DNA of 64,000 bases from an uncultured Bacteroidales bacterium (lineage in GTDB: Bacteria > Bacteroidota > Bacteroidia > Bacteroidales > UBA932): contig CAJOHK010000005.1 in the NCBI GenBank assembly GCA_905234285.1, positions 1 to 64,000 on the forward strand. Reading direction: 5' to 3'. Shown here one piece after another: positions 60,150 to 64,000 of the stretch. Every line of letters begins with the position of its first letter. The stretch's first letter is position 1. The notes beneath the pieces were generated by a model, which was given only the letters and a program-made list of their open reading frames with translations, was not told where the DNA came from and ran no database searches. A program made the position numbers and the translations under genes.

Positions 60150-61016
60150 ATGAGAATTCTCTATTATATCGGTTTGGCAGTCGTTGGTGCACTCATTATA
60201 TACCTGTTAGTCAAGGCTATAGCAGAGGGCATAGAGCATTATCGGTTTTGGAGAAAGAATCATGATGCTCAGTTTTGCGGCAGTGCCAAAACCCGTTCAA
60301 AGAGGAAATCATACGAAGAATCCATAGGAGATTATGGCGAAAAGAGGGTATCTTCGTATTTAGGTGAATTACCTTGCGAAGAGTATCAGGTATTCAACGA
60401 CCTTCTGGTCCGTAACGGTAAGTACACCACTCAAATAGACCACATTATTATTTCTCGGTTCGGCGTCTTTGTTCTGGAGACAAAGAACATACACGGAAAA
60501 GTATACGGCAGCGAAAACGCCGAGTTCTGGAAACAATACCTGCCCGATACTGGTTATAGGCGCTATGGAACCACGCAAGAGCACGAGTTAAGGAACCCAA
60601 TTTGGCAGAATGACGGGCATATTAAATTCCTTCGTCGGCTTGTGTTTGGCGATGATGTTCCTATTCATGGAATCGTGGTGTTCCCTGGTGATACTGACGT
60701 CAACGTTACCGCAAATAAGCCTGTATTGTCACGGTGGGAGTTAGTGTCTTACATCAAAGGGTTTCATAGTGTTGTGATGTCCGCAGAGCAGGTGAACGGT
60801 TTTAGAAGACGCCTGCTTGAGGTCATCTCAACTGACGAAGCAGACCGTGAACATCACCTTGATAATGTTGGACGCAGTAAAGCACGCCGTGACGAGGCGG
60901 TTGCCAACGGCAAATGTCCACGCTGTGGCGGGAATCTCGTTCTGCGAAACGGAAAGTACGGCCAGTTCTACGGGTGTTCCAATTACCCCAAGTGCAATTA
61001 CATCCTCAACAGGTAA
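60150..61016 (+). CDS. Membrane-anchored NERD nuclease-related protein with C-terminal topoisomerase-type zinc finger
   Basis: N-terminal TM; YEESIGDYGEKRVSSYLGEL, TQIDHIIISRFGVFVLETKNIHGKVYGSE; CPRCGGNLVLRNGKYGQFYGCSNYPKCNYI. Confidence 0.9.
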   Translation: MRILYYIGLAVVGALIIYLLVKAIAEGIEHYRFWRKNHDAQFCGSAKTRSKRKSYEESIGDYGEKRVSSYLGELPCEEYQVFNDLLVRNGKYTTQIDHIIISRFGVFVLETKNIHGKVYGSENAEFWKQYLPDTGYRRYGTTQEHELRNPIWQNDGHIKFLRRLVFGDDVPIHGIVVFPGDTDVNVTANKPVLSRWELVSYIKGFHSVVMSAEQVNGFRRRLLEVISTDEADREHHLDNVGRSKARRDEAVANGKCPRCGGNLVLRNGKYGQFYGCSNYPKCNYILNR

Positions 61017-61017
61017 A

Positions 61018-61197
61018 ATGTCTTCCACTGTTCAGTATCCATGCGCTCTTGATGAGAACAATAATCTTGTTTTCATTGACGACGTCATACGCGAGACTCG
61101 CCACGAGCACTCTTTCCGTTGTCCTAACTGCGGACATTTGATGCGCCCACTACAAGCCCGGGCACGAAAATGCAGGGAAACGTGGAAAGCCGAATAA
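61018..61197 (+). pseudogene. CoiA-like N-terminal zinc-ribbon fragment, frameshifted/truncated
   Basis: MSSTVQYPCALDENNNLVFIDDVIRETRHEHSFRCPNCGHLMR...; the +1 frame continues AHYKPGHENAGKRGKPNK. Confidence 0.55.
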
Positions 61198-61215
61198 GAT
61201 TAATAATTTAAAACC

Positions 61216-62589
61216 ATGCTTTTAGTCCGCTTGTTAACGACGTTAATACTTGCGTTCATGTTTCTGCCTTGTATGGCACAGTTACATGAGCATAAGCCAC
61301 TGATGTCTGATATTCTGATGTATCTCACCAAGGAGCATAGCCCGTCTGACACGCTATTACTGCAGGACAATCCGTGGATGGCCTCAAATAAAACCGTCAT
61401 ATGGAGCCTGTCAGAGAATCGAATGGACATAGAACAGATTTCTTCCGACGCGGCTGTCCAAAACGGAGCGGGAGGGATTATCTCGGTTTCCATATCGCCG
61501 AATGATTTCTGGACGCTGGCCTCGGACGCGCCATGGCTGAAGGTTTCGACCACCTCCGGCAAGAAGGGACGCCGCAAGTTCACCGTCACCACCTATGCTA
61601 ACATGACAGACACTGTCCGGACGGGTGCAGTTTCACTATCTTCCGGGGGCTCTTCGTCTACGCTGGTAATCCGGCAAAGGCCATATATCTTCTACAGGAG
61701 GGAAATGGCCGAAGCGGACATCGTCAACGCCTTGAGGTTGCGGAGCGAAGGAACGGAATTCACTAGAGTGTACTCCATACTGCCAATCCCTGTATCTAAT
61801 CTTTATCAAGACATCTCCAACATATCTGCAATCAAAAAAGGAAGGGAATTCATTTGTCCCGACGGGGTTAATCATTATTTGGTTACCGACATCGACGAGC
61901 GCGACATCCCCCAGACCGGTGGCGAAGCGGCCGCCGAGTATTTCCACATTAAGGTTTATGAGGTGGCTGCTAATCTGAGCCATATAAAGGACATTCCTGC
62001 CTACGACCCAGATTCGGAAGAATGCCGGCTCTATCTTGGAAAGGAGGACGGTGATTATGTGGACCCTTTCTATCCCGAAATAGCAGAGTTGGCAGACAGA
62101 CTTTGGAACGAGACCTCCGGCAAACTGATAGCCTATGCCAGGGCATGCTTCGACTGGACGGCTCAAAACCTTACGTACGGGAACGCCGCCCATATGGGCC
62201 TTCAGAAAATGGACTTTGTGATGAGAAACAAGATTACCGATTGCAGCAACTTCGCCTCGGTCTTCATCTCCCTTCTGCGGGCGAAGGGTATTCCTGCGAG
62301 GCATGTCTCAGTAATCTCACCTTGGTTAAAAAAAGACATCGATAGGGAGCACTCAAGGGCGGAGTTCTATATTCCTGCCTACGGCTGGATACCCGCCGAT
62401 CCTACACATCAGAACGGTAATCCAAATGGTGAGCACTTCGCCTTGTTCAACGGACGTTATGTGGTAATGACCAGAGGCATAAACCTCATCCTCCGTGGGC
62501 CGGACAAGACCGACGACAAGGTCAATAGCCTGAGTTGTCGTTATTGGTATTGGTATTCTACCGGAGGGAGAGGAGTCAAGGAGCATTAA
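61216..62589 (+). CDS. Secreted BACON-like domain plus transglutaminase-like domain protein
   Basis: SPNDFWTLASDAPWLKVSTTSGKKG...VIRQRP (BACON); DCSNFASVFISLLRAKGIPARHVSV...HSRAEFYIPAYGWIPADPT (Cys-His-Asp). Confidence 0.85.
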   Translation: MLLVRLLTTLILAFMFLPCMAQLHEHKPLMSDILMYLTKEHSPSDTLLLQDNPWMASNKTVIWSLSENRMDIEQISSDAAVQNGAGGIISVSISPNDFWTLASDAPWLKVSTTSGKKGRRKFTVTTYANMTDTVRTGAVSLSSGGSSSTLVIRQRPYIFYRREMAEADIVNALRLRSEGTEFTRVYSILPIPVSNLYQDISNISAIKKGREFICPDGVNHYLVTDIDERDIPQTGGEAAAEYFHIKVYEVAANLSHIKDIPAYDPDSEECRLYLGKEDGDYVDPFYPEIAELADRLWNETSGKLIAYARACFDWTAQNLTYGNAAHMGLQKMDFVMRNKITDCSNFASVFISLLRAKGIPARHVSVISPWLKKDIDREHSRAEFYIPAYGWIPADPTHQNGNPNGEHFALFNGRYVVMTRGINLILRGPDKTDDKVNSLSCRYWYWYSTGGRGVKEH

Positions 62590-62681
62590 AATGAGCGATG
62601 AGAATGCAAAAAAGCCGATGTCACGCCAGGCCACAATAACACGGAAAAACGTGGCCGCAGATGAATACAGATACACAAAAA

Positions 62682-62698
62682 CCCGCCGAAAAGGCGGG
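62682..62698 (-). terminator. Intrinsic terminator of tRNA-Ser
   Basis: Minus strand CCCGCC-TTTTC-GGCGGG followed by TTTTT. Confidence 0.8.
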
Positions 62699-62708
62699 CT
62701 TTTAGGGG

Positions 62709-62796
62709 CGGAGAGACCGAGATTCGAACTCGGGATACCCTTTTGGAGTATACACGCTTTCCAGGCGTGCCTCTTAAGCCACTCGAGCATCTCTCC
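62709..62796 (-). tRNA. tRNA-Ser (anticodon GGA)
   Basis: GGAGAGA acceptor, CACGC-CTGGAAA-GCGTG anticodon arm, long variable arm, CCGAG-TTCGAAT-CTCGG T-arm. Confidence 0.96.
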
Positions 62797-62898
62797 AGGA
62801 TGGCTTTCCCGAAAACGGGACTGCAAAGATATAAATAATTTTTGAAATACGAAGGGGATTCCCTAAATTTGTGCGTTTTTACACCCAAAGAGGACGCT

Positions 62899-63822
62899 AT
62901 GAGAAAACTTTTTGCAGTTATTGGACTTTCTTTTTTGACTGTCATCCCCGTGCTGGCACAGGATGCACAGGCTTTGTTGTTTACCCGTTTTGAGCGCAAT
63001 CCCCGCACGGCGGCCTTCGCCGGGGCCGGTACCGCTTCGGTAAACGGGATGTCCTACTCTGCTTTCCGTCAGGCTGCCGTGCTCCCTCTGAGCGGCAAAA
63101 AATTTGACGCCGGCTTCAATTTCCAAATGTGGAGGCCCGGTGACACTTTTGATAAAACCAACAGTTTCAACCTGGGCGCCGCTCTCCATCTGGGCCGCTT
63201 CGGCTTTTCTTTGGGCGGTGCGCTTCAGAGAGGCGTAACGGAAGATAACTTCACCCCCTCCCAGAAAATGTTAGGCCTGGGTCTCGGCTTTGCCATTATT
63301 CCCGGCAAACTGAGCATCGGCCTCAATGCCCGCCTGGCCAAGGAGTCCATCTTCAAAGATGCCGAAACCGGGAATGAAGTGGCCCTTAATGGCTTCAGCG
63401 CCGATTTCAGTGCCCTCTATTGCATCAATAACGCCTTCAGCGCCACGCTGGGTGTGGCCACGCTGGGTAATTCCGTGAAGGGCTCCGAGGGGACCGATCC
63501 CATGCCGCAGCCGGCATCGGCCTACCTGGGCGGCTCCTGGCATCCCACCTTTGACCAGCACTCCCTGGAACTCATGCTGGACGGTGAGTTCTACTTTGCC
63601 GGCTCTGCTACCATGGCATTGGGTGCCGAATATGGTTTTAAGAATATGCTGTTTGCCCGTGCGGGTTATCGGCTCGCCGGCCGATATGGCGTTCCTTCCC
63701 ACCTGGCCCTTGGTCTGGGCTTCCAGTTTGCCGGCTTCCGCCTGGATGCCAGCTACATCACCCTTTCCCAGAACAAAGTGCTTAACAACAGCTTTAGCGT
63801 AGGACTGGGCTACAGTTTCTAA
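62899..63822 (+). CDS. PorV/PorQ-like outer membrane beta-barrel protein
   Basis: Signal peptide MRKLFAVIGLSFLTVIPVLAQ; FERNPRTAAFAGAGTASVNG; repeated beta-hairpins. Confidence 0.72.
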   Translation: MRKLFAVIGLSFLTVIPVLAQDAQALLFTRFERNPRTAAFAGAGTASVNGMSYSAFRQAAVLPLSGKKFDAGFNFQMWRPGDTFDKTNSFNLGAALHLGRFGFSLGGALQRGVTEDNFTPSQKMLGLGLGFAIIPGKLSIGLNARLAKESIFKDAETGNEVALNGFSADFSALYCINNAFSATLGVATLGNSVKGSEGTDPMPQPASAYLGGSWHPTFDQHSLELMLDGEFYFAGSATMALGAEYGFKNMLFARAGYRLAGRYGVPSHLALGLGFQFAGFRLDASYITLSQNKVLNNSFSVGLGYSF

Positions 63823-64000
63823 GCAGCATCCAACTGGCTGCGCCGTATAGGCCAATCAAACCAGTATTGACGACGAGTCGCCCCCAGATGGGACCCACAT
63901 GGCCCAGACTGAGGGCGATTCCCGCATAACATACCCCCATGAACACAAAATACAGCAAGATCCGCTTCCATTTATAGGGGATGGGATAATACTTGGCACC
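63794..64000 (-). CDS. Polysaccharide flippase/oligosaccharide transporter-like C-terminus (truncated by window edge)
   Basis: Reverse strand reads GAKYYPIPYKWKRILLYFVFMGVCYAGIALSLGHVGPIWGRLVVNTGLIGLYGAASWMLLRNCSPVLR*. Confidence 0.7.
   Translation of the reverse strand, partial: GAKYYPIPYKWKRILLYFVFMGVCYAGIALSLGHVGPIWGRLVVNTGLIGLYGAASWMLLRNCSPVLR

Noticed and set aside
62591-62845. Small ORFs across the tRNA-Ser region
   Set aside because: They translate the tRNA gene and its terminator.
1-64000. CRISPR array, prophage, transposase or rRNA operon
   Set aside because: No regularly spaced direct repeats, cas genes, phage structural genes, transposase or rRNA sequence were seen on either strand.

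Overview
This 64 kb chromosomal window has a Bacteroidota/Bacteroidales character: TAnnTTTG-type -7 promoter boxes, GldH, a PG0541-like protein, an Rnf operon with an RseC-like gene, and BACON domains. Most of it is ordinary housekeeping: rsgA, malQ, sui1, hemD-rnpA-yidD-menG/ubiE, pgk, lgt, a TolC/RND efflux operon, trxA, a prenyl synthase, holB, ricT, gldH, trmB, Nif3-like, a C4 zinc-ribbon protein, dnaB, rseC-rnfBCDGEA, a Dcu transporter, tnaA and Wza/Wzz-like export genes. The points most worth a second look are: (1) a ~3.8 kb accessory island (~58.9-62.7 kb) lying between an intact tRNA-Ser(GGA) and a degenerate direct repeat of its 3' end. It carries a tightly overlapped DUF3791-like/DUF3990-like (ADP-ribosyltransferase-like)/DUF3791-like cassette, a membrane-anchored NERD protein, a CoiA-like relic and a BACON-transglutaminase protein; (2) a five-gene overlapping operon joining a stand-alone (p)ppGpp synthetase, an HD hydrolase, a TIGR02172-like kinase, a fused SpoIIE phosphatase/RsbW-like kinase and a STAS protein; (3) a GNAT/acyl-AMP ligase/ACP operon resembling a bacterial ceramide-synthesis module; (4) a dispersed ~44 bp hairpin repeat family (three copies, one clearly inverted); (5) a dense multi-hairpin imperfect inverted repeat beside tRNA-Arg(UCU); (6) several genes whose -7 box sits 4-8 nt from the ATG, suggesting leaderless mRNAs. 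All calls come from reading the sequence and supplied translations; no database search was run.
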